DNA of 14,252 nt from Betaproteobacteria bacterium (GTDB lineage Bacteria > Pseudomonadota > Gammaproteobacteria > Burkholderiales > Casimicrobiaceae), in contig JAAFHR010000031.1 of NCBI GenBank assembly GCA_013298455.1, forward strand, positions 1 through 14,252, written 5' to 3'. A program made the position numbers and the translations under genes. This document shows positions 1 to 7,422 of this stretch, in pieces; within the stretch, counting starts at the first letter, position 1; each line of letters starts with the position of its first letter. The notes under the pieces are model-generated. The model saw only the letters and a program-made list of their open reading frames with translations. It ran no database searches and was not told the DNA's origin.

Positions 1-1226
1 AGCCAGGGCGCGAAGGCGGGGGCGTTCCAGCCGGTGGCTGCGCTGTCGGCTTCGAAGGTGACGTGTGCGCAGTACGGCGTGTCTTGCTCGACTAGGCGTT
101 TGACTTCGGCGGCGGCCTCTGCGCCGTCGACCGTGGGTGGAATACGGAGCGAGAGCTTGAGCGCTGTGTAGGGGCGCAGCACGTTGCCGGCTGCGTGGGT
201 CGGTGGCAGGCCATCGGCGCCAACGATGGAGAGCGACGATCTCCACGTGCGATTCAAAATCAAATCGACGGGGTCTTTCGACGATGGGAGCGTGAATTCA
301 TGCGCGCCGCCACAGCTCTGCCACGGGAATCGCTTCCACACGGTGTCGCCCAAAATCGTCGATGCCTGTCTCGCTTGCTGCAAACGCTCATCCGGAATCG
401 GTGCGGCGAACACCGGCGAATGCGTCATGCCAGTCATCGAATCATCGATCCGATCCAAGAGCTGCCGCGCTACGCGAAAGGTCGATGGCACCACGCCGCC
501 TGCGTCGCCCGAATGCACGCCTTCGGTCAACATGCGAACTGTCATCGTGCCGTTAACCAAGCCGCGAAGCGATGTCGTCGCCCACAGTTGATCGTAGTTA
601 CCCGCGCCAGAGTCAAGTGCGACCACCAAACCCACGTCGCCCATTCGCGGCGCCAGCGCGTCCAGATACGGCGGTAAATCAAACGAGCCCGATTCTTCAC
701 AGGTTTCAATCAAACCCAAACAACGCGGCCGCGAAATGTTTTCCGCGTCCAGCGCAATCACGGCAGCGAGCGCCGCAAACACCGCATAGCCATCATCCGC
801 GCTGCCACGGCCATAGAGCTTGCCGTCTTCAACGAGCGGCGTCCACGGCCCCAAATCCTCGCGCCAGCCGCTCATTTCGGGCTGCTTATCAAGATGCCCG
901 TAGAGGAGCACCGTTTTGCCTGCGGCTTTGGTTCCAGTGCCGGGAATGTCAAAGAACATCACCGGCGTGCGGCCTTCAAGCTCGATGATTTCGAGCGTCA
1001 TGTTTTTTACGGGCTGCGCCGCGACAAACTTTTTCGCTTGCTCAATCGCGCGGTGAATTTGCCCAGCGCGTTTCCACTCGCCATCAAACGAAGGCGATTT
1101 CGCGGGCAGTTTGACGTATTCAATGAGCGCCGGGACGATGTCGGCGTCCCACTGTTTGCTCACTCGTGTGAGCAAGGTTTGCGATTGATCGGAGTTAAAC
1201 GGAAAGGTGTCGGGGCGCGCGGTCAT
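1..1226 (-). CDS. M20 family metallopeptidase, C-terminus cut by window edge
   Basis: A zinc-dependent M20 peptidase (dipeptidase/carboxypeptidase-like), probably cytoplasmic and cleaving small peptides or amide-linked amino acids. It is open from ATG at 1226 to the window edge, 408 complete codons. Visible M20 features are YGHLDKQP with zinc ligand H111, GRGSADDG with bridging Asp 144/145, ETCEESGS with catalytic/ligand Glu 177-178, and ALDSG with ligand D205. MLTEGVHSGDAGG (His 238) marks the start of the dimerisation domain. No signal peptide is seen. The final zinc-binding His of the C-terminal catalytic part would lie left of position 1, so the exact subfamily cannot be fixed. It is the last gene of the minus-strand run, 66 bp after the glycosyltransferase. 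The start is chosen because the family pattern begins just inside it; GGA sits about 8 bases upstream as a weak ribosome site. The family is secure; the substrate is not visible. Confidence 0.9.
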   Translation of the reverse strand, partial: MTARPDTFPFNSDQSQTLLTRVSKQWDADIVPALIEYVKLPAKSPSFDGEWKRAGQIHRAIEQAKKFVAAQPVKNMTLEIIELEGRTPVMFFDIPGTGTKAAGKTVLLYGHLDKQPEMSGWREDLGPWTPLVEDGKLYGRGSADDGYAVFAALAAVIALDAENISRPRCLGLIETCEESGSFDLPPYLDALAPRMGDVGLVVALDSGAGNYDQLWATTSLRGLVNGTMTVRMLTEGVHSGDAGGVVPSTFRVARQLLDRIDDSMTGMTHSPVFAAPIPDERLQQARQASTILGDTVWKRFPWQSCGGAHEFTLPSSKDPVDLILNRTWRSSLSIVGADGLPPTHAAGNVLRPYTALKLSLRIPPTVDGAEAAAEVKRLVEQDTPYCAHVTFEADSAATGWNAPAFAPW

Positions 1227-1292
1227 GGCGAAATCCAAAGCATTCTGATGGTCGGATTTTGCGCTTTTTTTGGACTTTTTGCCGCTAGTACT

Positions 1293-2045
1293 TCACTGTG
1301 AACGGTGGGTTCGGAGCAGCGCGAGGCCATCGTTCGCTGCCGAAATCGGCGTGTAACGGGCGGTTGCTGTTTGAGCTGGTTCGGCAGACAGGCGGCCTGC
1401 GTGTTTCCGCGCAAAGGCAGCGAGCGTTTGTTTGAACGGCTCCGACCAATCGCCTTTCGAGTAGTGATGCAGCAAGATGTCAAACGCGACCCCCACGTTG
1501 TAGCCTAGCTGCGCGGCGCGAAACGAAAAATCCACATCGTAGCCATGAAAATGCGTGAAGGTCTGTTCGTCAAAGCGCACATGCTCCGCCACCCGGCGAT
1601 GCATGGCCATAAACACACCATCTATCGCAGCGAGCCGGGAGGCTCGCTGCTCGCCAGCAATGTGCCCAAATTCCATCAGCATCAGTTCATCACTAACGGT
1701 GGGCCCAACGATCTGGCCGAAGGTGTCGCTGCCCCCCGCGTCGTACCAAGCGCCATTGACCAGCCGTGACGCGCCCGCAACGCCGACAACGTCTAGGTGA
1801 ATCAGATGCTGATCGATGTTACTCAACAGGTTGCGTGACAAACACGCGATGTCATCGTGGCAAAAAATCAGCACGTCGCCACGGCTCTCGTCGATGCCTC
1901 GGTTGTAGCCCTCGCACATGGACTTAGCGTCGGAGATCCGAATCCACTCACATTCAGCCACGGGCTCGATCTGTGCGCCCAAACTCCGCCGCATCTGTTC
2001 GTAGCGATGCGAATCAATCGAGCAGGTGATAACACTTAGGCGCAC
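1293..2045 (-). CDS. Small GT2-like glycosyltransferase
   Basis: A 250-residue protein resembling the single-domain 'glycosyltransferase-like' family (Glyco_tranf_2_5 type). It would transfer a sugar from a nucleotide donor to a cell-surface glycan acceptor; donor and acceptor cannot be told. What is seen: an N-terminal strand RLSVITCSI (2-10), a DXD-like CHDDI (62-66) after a hydrophobic strand, an acceptor-side LAAIDGVFMAMHR segment (138-150), and HGYDVDFSFRA (167-177), the ED/DD-type motif usual near the catalytic base in GT-A folds. HHYSKG (193-198) closes the domain. No membrane segment is present, so it is probably cytosolic or peripheral. The start is GTG at 2045; there is no better in-frame ATG before the first strand. 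It lies 19 bp after a methyltransferase, in a methyltransferase-methyltransferase-glycosyltransferase cassette. Confidence 0.78.
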   Translation of the reverse strand: MRLSVITCSIDSHRYEQMRRSLGAQIEPVAECEWIRISDAKSMCEGYNRGIDESRGDVLIFCHDDIACLSRNLLSNIDQHLIHLDVVGVAGASRLVNGAWYDAGGSDTFGQIVGPTVSDELMLMEFGHIAGEQRASRLAAIDGVFMAMHRRVAEHVRFDEQTFTHFHGYDVDFSFRAAQLGYNVGVAFDILLHHYSKGDWSEPFKQTLAAFARKHAGRLSAEPAQTATARYTPISAANDGLALLRTHRSQ

Positions 2046-2064
2046 CGAAAATTCGCCTTGTCGC

Positions 2065-2688
2065 TCAGATGTCGCGCACGCGCTTCAAGTCAGCAGGAGG
2101 CGTTTCGCGAGCGAGGGTCTCGCGGTCTGCGGCGGTCAGCGCAATTTTTTCCAGAACAGCAGACATCGCGTCGACTGCACGAGGCGTTCGAAAGATCTGC
2201 TGCGCGTCCATCCCGGATCGCACCAGCTGCTCGCCGAACGGCGAGTAACGAAGTCGCAATTCGCGAAGTACAAATCGCGTTTCTGACCAACCGCTCATCC
2301 AAAACCAGTCGGTGTAGTAAAGCCAACTTCGCTCATTGAGTGCGCGAACATGGGTGGGGTCTTGCCATGCGCCGTACGAGAGCTCATAGGGCACCTCGAT
2401 GTGCATTTGCCCTCCAATCACGAGCAAGTCACGGCACGCAGTCATCATAGCGACCAAATCGGGCACGTGCTCTAGCACGTGTGATGCGGTGATCGAATGA
2501 AAGCTATCCTTGGCAAGGACCATCTCACCAAACCGCTCGGTGTGATAGCGGGTGTTGCTGCCAATTGCGCCTGCGGCCGAGATGTCTGCGACGATATCGG
2601 GCTTCCAAGCATCGTTGAGGTCAATGTTGACGTGATCCTCGAGGAAACGTCGGCCGCTCCCAAGGTTTATCTTTGCTGGGATATTCAT
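2065..2688 (-). CDS. Class I SAM-dependent methyltransferase (type 11-like)
   Basis: A 207-residue Rossmann-fold methyltransferase. From the chosen ATG at 2688, the SAM-binding loop is INLGSG (7-12), the acidic residue expected to hold the SAM ribose is in NID (21-23), and the post-motif helix SHVLEHVPD (69-77) matches small methyltransferases common in LPS and O-antigen clusters. WQDPTHVRALNERSW (108-122) is also typical of that group. The target is probably a sugar or glycan intermediate, by context only. An upstream in-frame TTG at 2703 directly abuts the previous gene's stop and would add MTHQS. I prefer ATG because the family normally begins a few residues before the SAM loop. Neither start has a clear Shine-Dalgarno sequence, which suggests translational coupling. 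It is followed after 19 bp by the glycosyltransferase. Confidence 0.8.
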   Translation of the reverse strand: MNIPAKINLGSGRRFLEDHVNIDLNDAWKPDIVADISAAGAIGSNTRYHTERFGEMVLAKDSFHSITASHVLEHVPDLVAMMTACRDLLVIGGQMHIEVPYELSYGAWQDPTHVRALNERSWLYYTDWFWMSGWSETRFVLRELRLRYSPFGEQLVRSGMDAQQIFRTPRAVDAMSAVLEKIALTAADRETLARETPPADLKRVRDI

Positions 2689-2703
2689 GCTTTGGTGAGT
2701 CAA

Positions 2704-3441
2704 TCAGTGCTGGACAGCGCCACCTTGGGCGCGAACCAGATTGAGGATCATGTCGCTGTCAATCGAGGGAGTTTTAGCGTGCCCTTGGCCACCAGTGACG
2801 CGGGTTTTCGGTTTCTCGCGCGCTCGTTTCTCAAACACCACGATCGAGTCGTAAACATGAATCGCTGCCAATGAATGCGGCGACTGAAGTTTCTCGATGC
2901 CGGTGTCGACGTAGTACCAAGCGTGCATTTCATCGATCAGCGTCTTTACGAATTCGTGAAACGTACCATCGCGCCGCAGTCCGCCACCAAAGCTCGGTAC
3001 GTAGCTGGTGTGCGTGTCTTCACAGATGTAAACCCCGCCGTCTGCCAGCAATGGAAATAGACAACGAAATGTCATGAGCTGCTGTTGCATCGTGTGACCA
3101 CCATCGTCAATCACGGCGTTGATCTGAGGGTGTGTTTCGATGAAGGCGCGCCAGAATGACGCGTCTCCTTGGTCGCCAATGACGACCTCTACCCCGCTTG
3201 CCTCCAAAATCTTGCAGGACGGATCGATATCGATGCCAGTGATGCCAGCGCTCGGTCCGAGGTAGTGCTTCCACATTAACGTACTACCTCCGTTTTGCAT
3301 GCCGATTTCAACGAGTCTGCAATCGGTGTTGCGAAAACCTTGCAGATGTCGGTGATAGACATCGAAGTAATGAGTCCACTTGTGGATCTGAAGACCCGTA
3401 TTGGATTCAAAGTAGTCCAGTAGGGGGTTGTCTGTGCTCAC
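2704..3441 (-). CDS. Class I SAM methyltransferase, MycE/TylF-like O-methyltransferase fold
   Basis: A 245-residue methyltransferase of a different subfamily from its neighbour. It begins with KWTHYFDVYHRH (21-32), followed by the SAM motif VEIGMQNGGS (44-53), GIDIDP (69-74) with the acidic SAM-ribose residue, IDDGGH (111-116) and ICEDTHTSY (139-147). The DDG(S/G)H and EDxHTSY motifs are those of metal-dependent sugar O-methyltransferases such as MycE of mycinamicin synthesis, where the acidic residues bind Mg and the His is catalytic. By analogy this enzyme may O-methylate a sugar hydroxyl; that is inference. The Lys/Arg-rich stretch near 205-225 looks like a flexible tail. The start is GTG at 3441 with no evident ribosome site, 32 bp after the dehydrogenase stop. 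Its own stop lies 15 bp before the next gene's ATG. Confidence 0.8.
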   Translation of the reverse strand: MSTDNPLLDYFESNTGLQIHKWTHYFDVYHRHLQGFRNTDCRLVEIGMQNGGSTLMWKHYLGPSAGITGIDIDPSCKILEASGVEVVIGDQGDASFWRAFIETHPQINAVIDDGGHTMQQQLMTFRCLFPLLADGGVYICEDTHTSYVPSFGGGLRRDGTFHEFVKTLIDEMHAWYYVDTGIEKLQSPHSLAAIHVYDSIVVFEKRAREKPKTRVTGGQGHAKTPSIDSDMILNLVRAQGGAVQH

Positions 3442-3473
3442 GTTGGTCGTACTGCAAACGAGGGCGAAATGCG

Positions 3474-4553
3474 CTAACGCAGCAGCTGCGCCGCGATGAA
3501 CTCACCCACCTCAGCGGTGCTCGCCGTGCCGCCTAAATCGGGCGTTCGCACGCTGCTGGCCGTGCTGGCTTCACACGCTGCCAACACCGCATCATGCGCC
3601 GCTTTGTAACCCAAATGTTCGAGCATCATCGCGCCACACCAAATCTGACCGATGGGGTTGGCGATGCCTTTGCCCGCGATGTCGGGCGCACTGCCATGAA
3701 CAGGTTCGAACAGACTCGGGAATTTACCCTCGGGGTTGATGTTGGCGCTCGGGGCGATGCCAATCGTTCCGGTGCAGGCAGGGCCCAAATCACTCAGGAT
3801 GTCGCCAAACAAGTTGCTCGCCACCACCACGTCAAAAAACGCTGGGCGTTGTACGAAATGCGCGGTCAAAATATCGATGTGGAACTTGTCGAGCGTGAGG
3901 CCGGGATACTGCTTTGCCATCTCGGCAACGCGCTCGTCCCAGTAAGGCATTGAGATCGAAATGCCATTGGATTTGGTGGCGCTGGTGAGGTGCTTTTTCG
4001 GACGGCTTTGCGCTAAATCAAACGCGAATTTGAGAATTCGATCCACGCCGGTTCGCGTGAAGACGGATTCTTGCAAAACAAATTCACGCTCGGTGCCACC
4101 AAACATGCGCCCACCCACGGATGAATATTCGCCCTCGGTGTTTTCACGCACGATGTAGAAATCAATCTCGCCCGCTTTGTACGGCGAGCCATCTTTTTTA
4201 ACGACGGGCGCGATCACGCCGGGCATCAAGCGCGCGGGGCGCAAATTGACGTATTGATCGAATTCGCGTCGAAACAGAATGAGCGAACCCCACAGCGAAA
4301 TGTGATCCGGGATTTTGTCGGGCCAACCTACAGCACCAAAGTAGATCGCGTCGTGTGTTCCGATTTGCGCTTTCCAATCGTCGGGCAGCATCTTGCCGTG
4401 TTTTTCATAGTAGTCGTACGATGAAAAATCGAAGTGATCGAATTGCAGCGGAATGTTGAATTTCTTGGCGGCGGCTTGCATCACGCGAAGCCCTTCGGGC
4501 ATCACCTCTTTGCCAATGCCGTCGCCGGCGATCACTGCGATTTTGTGGGTCAT
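3474..4553 (-). CDS. dmlA: D-malate / tartrate dehydrogenase (decarboxylating)
   Basis: A 359-residue beta-decarboxylating dehydrogenase of the DmlA/TtuC group, the family's usual length. These NAD-dependent, divalent-metal enzymes oxidise D-malate to pyruvate and CO2 and often also act on tartrate or 3-isopropylmalate. Subgroup markers are FGAVGWP (72-78), ISLWGSLILFRREFDQ (85-100) and YVNLRP (101-106), with substrate-binding Arg 95/96, 105 and 136. VRENTEGEYSS (135-145) carries Tyr 143, Lys 194 is the expected catalytic partner, and metal ligands fit Asp 227, 251 and 255. The NAD loop is EPVHGSAPDIAGKGIANP (283-300). ATG at 4553 overlaps the preceding transferase stop as ATGA, with a GGAG ten bases upstream, so translational coupling is likely. 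leuB and icd are less likely because of the LWGSL/FRREFDQ signature. The choice between D-malate and tartrate as main substrate is not settled by sequence. Confidence 0.88.
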   Translation of the reverse strand: MTHKIAVIAGDGIGKEVMPEGLRVMQAAAKKFNIPLQFDHFDFSSYDYYEKHGKMLPDDWKAQIGTHDAIYFGAVGWPDKIPDHISLWGSLILFRREFDQYVNLRPARLMPGVIAPVVKKDGSPYKAGEIDFYIVRENTEGEYSSVGGRMFGGTEREFVLQESVFTRTGVDRILKFAFDLAQSRPKKHLTSATKSNGISISMPYWDERVAEMAKQYPGLTLDKFHIDILTAHFVQRPAFFDVVVASNLFGDILSDLGPACTGTIGIAPSANINPEGKFPSLFEPVHGSAPDIAGKGIANPIGQIWCGAMMLEHLGYKAAHDAVLAACEASTASSVRTPDLGGTASTAEVGEFIAAQLLR

Positions 4554-6238
4554 GATGCTTTTGCTCCGGTTGGGTTGATTGCTTTTTTAGGTGAGCTATT
4601 GGCTTCCCGCTCACAGGGCGAAAAGATATCGAGCTCAGGTTTGTATTGATCGGTTGAAATATCCAAGAGACCCAAGAGCGTGGAATACACATGGTCGTGC
4701 TTTTTACCGGGCTCGCCTTGACGGCGAACGCAGCCTTCGCTCCAGCGCTCAAGCTCGAGAAACTGTGTTGAAAACCACATAAACATCGGCACTCTCGTTT
4801 GCTCTTCGGGAGCTACCGCATAGGGCAATCCGTGCAAGTACAGACCTCGCTCACCGAGGGATTCACCGTGGTCAGAAACATAGAGCATTGAGGTAGCAAA
4901 TTGCGGCGACAAGCGCTTTAGCATCGCCACCGTTTCCCCCAGAATGTGATCGGTGTAGACGAGCGTGTTGTCGTAGGCATTTCGAAGTGAATCGGCGCTG
5001 CAGCTCGATAGCTCGTTACTTTTGCAGGCTGGAGTGAATCGCTCAAACTCTTTCGGGTAGCGCTTGAAGTAGGCTGGGCCATGACTACCTTTGACGTGCA
5101 GCACGACGAAAATACTCTGCGTTTCGGCCTTTAGGCGCGCCTCAAGACCGTCGAGCAATATCGCGTCGAAGCAGTTGCCTTTCTCGGAACAAAAGCGGGG
5201 ATCATCGCTGTTGGTGAGGTCTTCAACGATTGCGCCACGATCGCACACGCCCTTACAGCCGCCGTCGTTTTCTCGCCACAAGATTTTCATCCCAGCGCGA
5301 TGGATCACGTCGATCAGCGTTTCACGACTCGCCGCTTTTGAAAGCGAAAACTCTTCACGTGTGAAACCAGAAAACATACACGGCACCGAGATCGCTGTCG
5401 CCGTGCCACAGCTCTCGGTATACGGAAAATTGATCACATGCTCGGCGATCATTCGGTCATTGGTCGGGCGCGAGTAGCCATTGAGCGCTTGGTTTTGCGC
5501 GCGGGCTGTTTCGCCCAACACGAGCACGACGAGTCGCGGCTTATCGAGCGCCTGTCGAATCTTGGCGTCGGTCCCCACCGGTTCACGAACGATACTTGCG
5601 GCACGCTGCGTTGCAACGTGCGACACAGCAGCGGCCACGATGTTGATTGGCGCGACCGTGTGAAACGTGATCGACTTGTTTCGACCCGCCGAGGCAAAGC
5701 TCTGAAACTGGGGATACACCGCTGCACCCGCGACCAAGAGAGGCAGCACGAGCAGCGCGGCGCTTCGCCCCGTTTCGCCGAGCCAGCTGTTGCTGGCTTT
5801 CATCGGAATCATCAGTAGCAACGCGGCGGGTAACACGCCCACTAAAACGATCCAACTGATCATGCGAACGCCAATCAGTTCAAGCGTTTCAGCCGGATGC
5901 GTTCCCAAGATATTGACGAACATCGTTTTGTCGAACAGCGTTCCCAAGAAGATGCTGTAGTAGCCCAGAATGGCTGCAACGACAACTGTGATGGCGCACC
6001 ACACTTTGATTGATCGACCGGGGAAGAGTAAGCCGAGCAACGAAACGAAAAACAACAGTAACGCGAAGAGCAATAACCAGCCGGTCAATACAAACAGCAC
6101 CTGCGCAGCGCCGCCGGTGGTCGAAGGCGAATCGACGAAGCGCTCGAGCGTTGCGAGGTTTGGCAACACGGAAATCCAAAGCGCAGTGAGCACCAGAATT
6201 TGCGAGCGGCTCAAAGCTAGGGATTTGAAAAACGACAT
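4550..6238 (-). CDS. eptA: Lipid A phosphoethanolamine transferase, EptA/MCR family
   Basis: A 562-residue inner-membrane enzyme expected to move phosphoethanolamine from phosphatidylethanolamine to lipid A phosphates on the periplasmic face, lowering surface charge and sensitivity to cationic peptides. About five hydrophobic membrane segments fill residues 12-180, followed by a periplasmic alkaline-phosphatase-fold domain (about 230-540). Catalytic residues match the family: LGETARAQN with Glu 243, SCGTATAISVPC with nucleophile Thr 279, HVKGSHGP with His 386, SDHGES with Asp 456-His 457, and LHG with His 469. Paired cysteines (277/287, 328/332, 350/356, 405/413) fit the family's periplasmic disulfides. 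It is slightly longer than MCR-1 or E. coli EptA because of a polar tail after 542. It overlaps dmlA by 4 bp. Whether lipid A or another surface glycan is modified cannot be read from sequence, nor can colistin resistance. No two-component regulator is nearby. Confidence 0.92.
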   Translation of the reverse strand: MSFFKSLALSRSQILVLTALWISVLPNLATLERFVDSPSTTGGAAQVLFVLTGWLLLFALLLFFVSLLGLLFPGRSIKVWCAITVVVAAILGYYSIFLGTLFDKTMFVNILGTHPAETLELIGVRMISWIVLVGVLPAALLLMIPMKASNSWLGETGRSAALLVLPLLVAGAAVYPQFQSFASAGRNKSITFHTVAPINIVAAAVSHVATQRAASIVREPVGTDAKIRQALDKPRLVVLVLGETARAQNQALNGYSRPTNDRMIAEHVINFPYTESCGTATAISVPCMFSGFTREEFSLSKAASRETLIDVIHRAGMKILWRENDGGCKGVCDRGAIVEDLTNSDDPRFCSEKGNCFDAILLDGLEARLKAETQSIFVVLHVKGSHGPAYFKRYPKEFERFTPACKSNELSSCSADSLRNAYDNTLVYTDHILGETVAMLKRLSPQFATSMLYVSDHGESLGERGLYLHGLPYAVAPEEQTRVPMFMWFSTQFLELERWSEGCVRRQGEPGKKHDHVYSTLLGLLDISTDQYKPELDIFSPCEREANSSPKKAINPTGAKAS

Positions 6239-6314
6239 CGTTTCGAAGATAGCAAAGGGTATGCCTAATTATCTGCGAAGCCGGCCGTCTGCGCAGTAGG
6301 GAAGACTAGGTCAA

Positions 6315-7223
6315 TCAGTGCGCTAGTAGAAACGGCAGCGCGGCGCTAAGCATGGCCTCCGGCGCTTCTTCGGGGATATAGTGACCGCAGGGCACGTCTT
6401 GGCCGCGCACGTCGCTCGCCACGCGCTGCCATTCCACCATTGGGTTGAAGCACTTGGCGATGATCCCGTTGGCGCCCCAAAGCACTTGCAGTGGTTGCGA
6501 CACTTTGCGGCCTGCGTCGCGGTCAACGCGGTCATGCTCCAAATCAATCGTCGCCGCAGCGCGGTAGTCTTCGCAGATCGAATGGGCAATGCCCGGCAGA
6601 TTGATGCAGCGTCGATACTCGGCAAGTGCGTCTGGAGCAAATGCTGCAAGCCCCGCATGGCGATTACCCATCATTTTTTCGATGAAAAATTCTGGGTCGG
6701 CTGCGATCATGGTCTCGGGCAGTGGCTCGCGTTGAATCAGGAAAAACCAGTGCCAATAGGCTTTGGCGAAGTCCATCGTGGTTTGTTCGTACATTGCCAG
6801 TGTGGGCGCAATGTCCAAGAGCGTGGCGCGGAGCACGGCGTTCGGATGATCGGCCATCATGCGATGCGTAACGCGCGCGCCGCGATCATGGGCGAGCACT
6901 TTGAATTGTGAAAAACCGAGGGTGGCCATCAGCGACACCATGTCTTTGGCCATCTCGCGCTTGCTGTAGGGCGCATGATTCACGCTGGCGTCTGAGGCTG
7001 GCTTATCACTGTCTCCGTAGCCACGTAAATCCGCCGCCACCAGCGTGAAATGCTGCGCGAGCTGCGGCGCGACTTTGTGCCACAGCACATGCGTTTGTGG
7101 ATGACCGTGCAACAACAAGAGCGGCGGTTTGCTGCGATCATCGCTGACACGCGCATGAATCGTGATGCCTTTGGCCCCAATGCGGTGAACGGAGAGGCCG
7201 GTGAAGAGCGGTGTTGTGGTCAT
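6315..7223 (-). CDS. Alpha/beta hydrolase, fluoroacetate/haloacetate dehalogenase type
   Basis: A 302-residue alpha/beta hydrolase closely patterned on fluoroacetate dehalogenase (FAcD), which hydrolyses haloacetates to glycolate and halide. Visible: oxyanion segment LLLLHGHPQ (35-43), ADLRGYGDSDKP (64-75), nucleophile motif AHDRGAR with Asp 113 and carboxylate-binding Arg 114 and Arg 117, LDIAPT with Asp 137, and catalytic His in PCGHY (His 281). The halide pocket known from FAcD (His 155, Trp 156, Tyr 219) is matched here by YWHWF (His 158, Trp 159) and EDYRAAAT (Tyr 220). Asp as nucleophile, rather than Ser, separates it from esterases; epoxide hydrolase remains the main alternative. I chose ATG at 7223. 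The open frame extends to 7409, but that extension only translates the REP doublet. No signal peptide. It lies 76 bp before the transferase gene and may head that transcript. Confidence 0.87.
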   Translation of the reverse strand: MTTTPLFTGLSVHRIGAKGITIHARVSDDRSKPPLLLLHGHPQTHVLWHKVAPQLAQHFTLVAADLRGYGDSDKPASDASVNHAPYSKREMAKDMVSLMATLGFSQFKVLAHDRGARVTHRMMADHPNAVLRATLLDIAPTLAMYEQTTMDFAKAYWHWFFLIQREPLPETMIAADPEFFIEKMMGNRHAGLAAFAPDALAEYRRCINLPGIAHSICEDYRAAATIDLEHDRVDRDAGRKVSQPLQVLWGANGIIAKCFNPMVEWQRVASDVRGQDVPCGHYIPEEAPEAMLSAALPFLLAH

Positions 7224-7264
7224 GGCGAAATGAGTGCGTAAGTGTGTGGTGTGATGCTGGTATG

Positions 7265-7396
7265 CCCCCTCTCCCGCGGGCGGGAGAGGGCTAGGGTGAG
7301 GGTGCTGCGTGAGGTAGAGCTCGCTTCGTTGGAACGTCCAACTTCGCGCAATCCCCACCCTCATCCCCAGCCCTTCTCCCGCCTGCGGAAGAAGGG
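7265..7396. repeat. REP doublet 1 (REPIN-like inverted pair)
   Basis: Two REP-type palindromes in inverted orientation. The left unit (7265-7304) has arms CCCTCTCCCGC and GCGGGAGAGGG followed by a CTAGGGTGAGGGTG tail. The right unit (about 7353-7396) carries the tail complement CCACCCTCATCCCCAG followed by arms CCCTTCTCCCGC and GCGGAAGAAGGG with one mismatch. Palindromes of this C/T-rich type with a GGGTGAGGG tail are common extragenic repeats in Proteobacteria, thought to be spread by REP-associated tyrosine transposases; none is encoded here. It sits 26 bp after the proS stop and fills the gap before the hydrolase, so the hairpins could protect or end the proS message. Confidence 0.85.
7328..7342. 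repeat. Perfect palindrome at the centre of REP doublet 1
   Basis: GTTGGA ACG TCCAAC, a 6-bp perfect stem with a 3-base loop, lies near the midpoint of the 132-bp doublet. It would form the tip of a long hairpin if the two REP units paired with each other. An operator role cannot be excluded but nothing nearby supports it. Confidence 0.6.
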
Positions 7397-7422
7397 AGTC
7401 GAAGCGCACGGATGCTTGGCGG

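Noticed and set aside
195..1301. Several overlapping plus-strand frames of 130-160 codons
   Set aside because: All lie opposite the M20 peptidase gene, which carries clear zinc-ligand motifs on the minus strand; their peptides are Arg/Cys/His-rich and overlap one another.
6239..6314. CTGCG...CGCAG element (6273-6296) as terminator between the hydrolase and the transferase genes
   Set aside because: The stem is only 5 bp apart from an internal GCCGGC palindrome, and no T tract follows in the direction of transcription.
7224..7409. N-terminal extension of the hydrolase frame to 7409
   Set aside because: The extra 62 residues translate the REP doublet; the protein family begins just after ATG at 7223.
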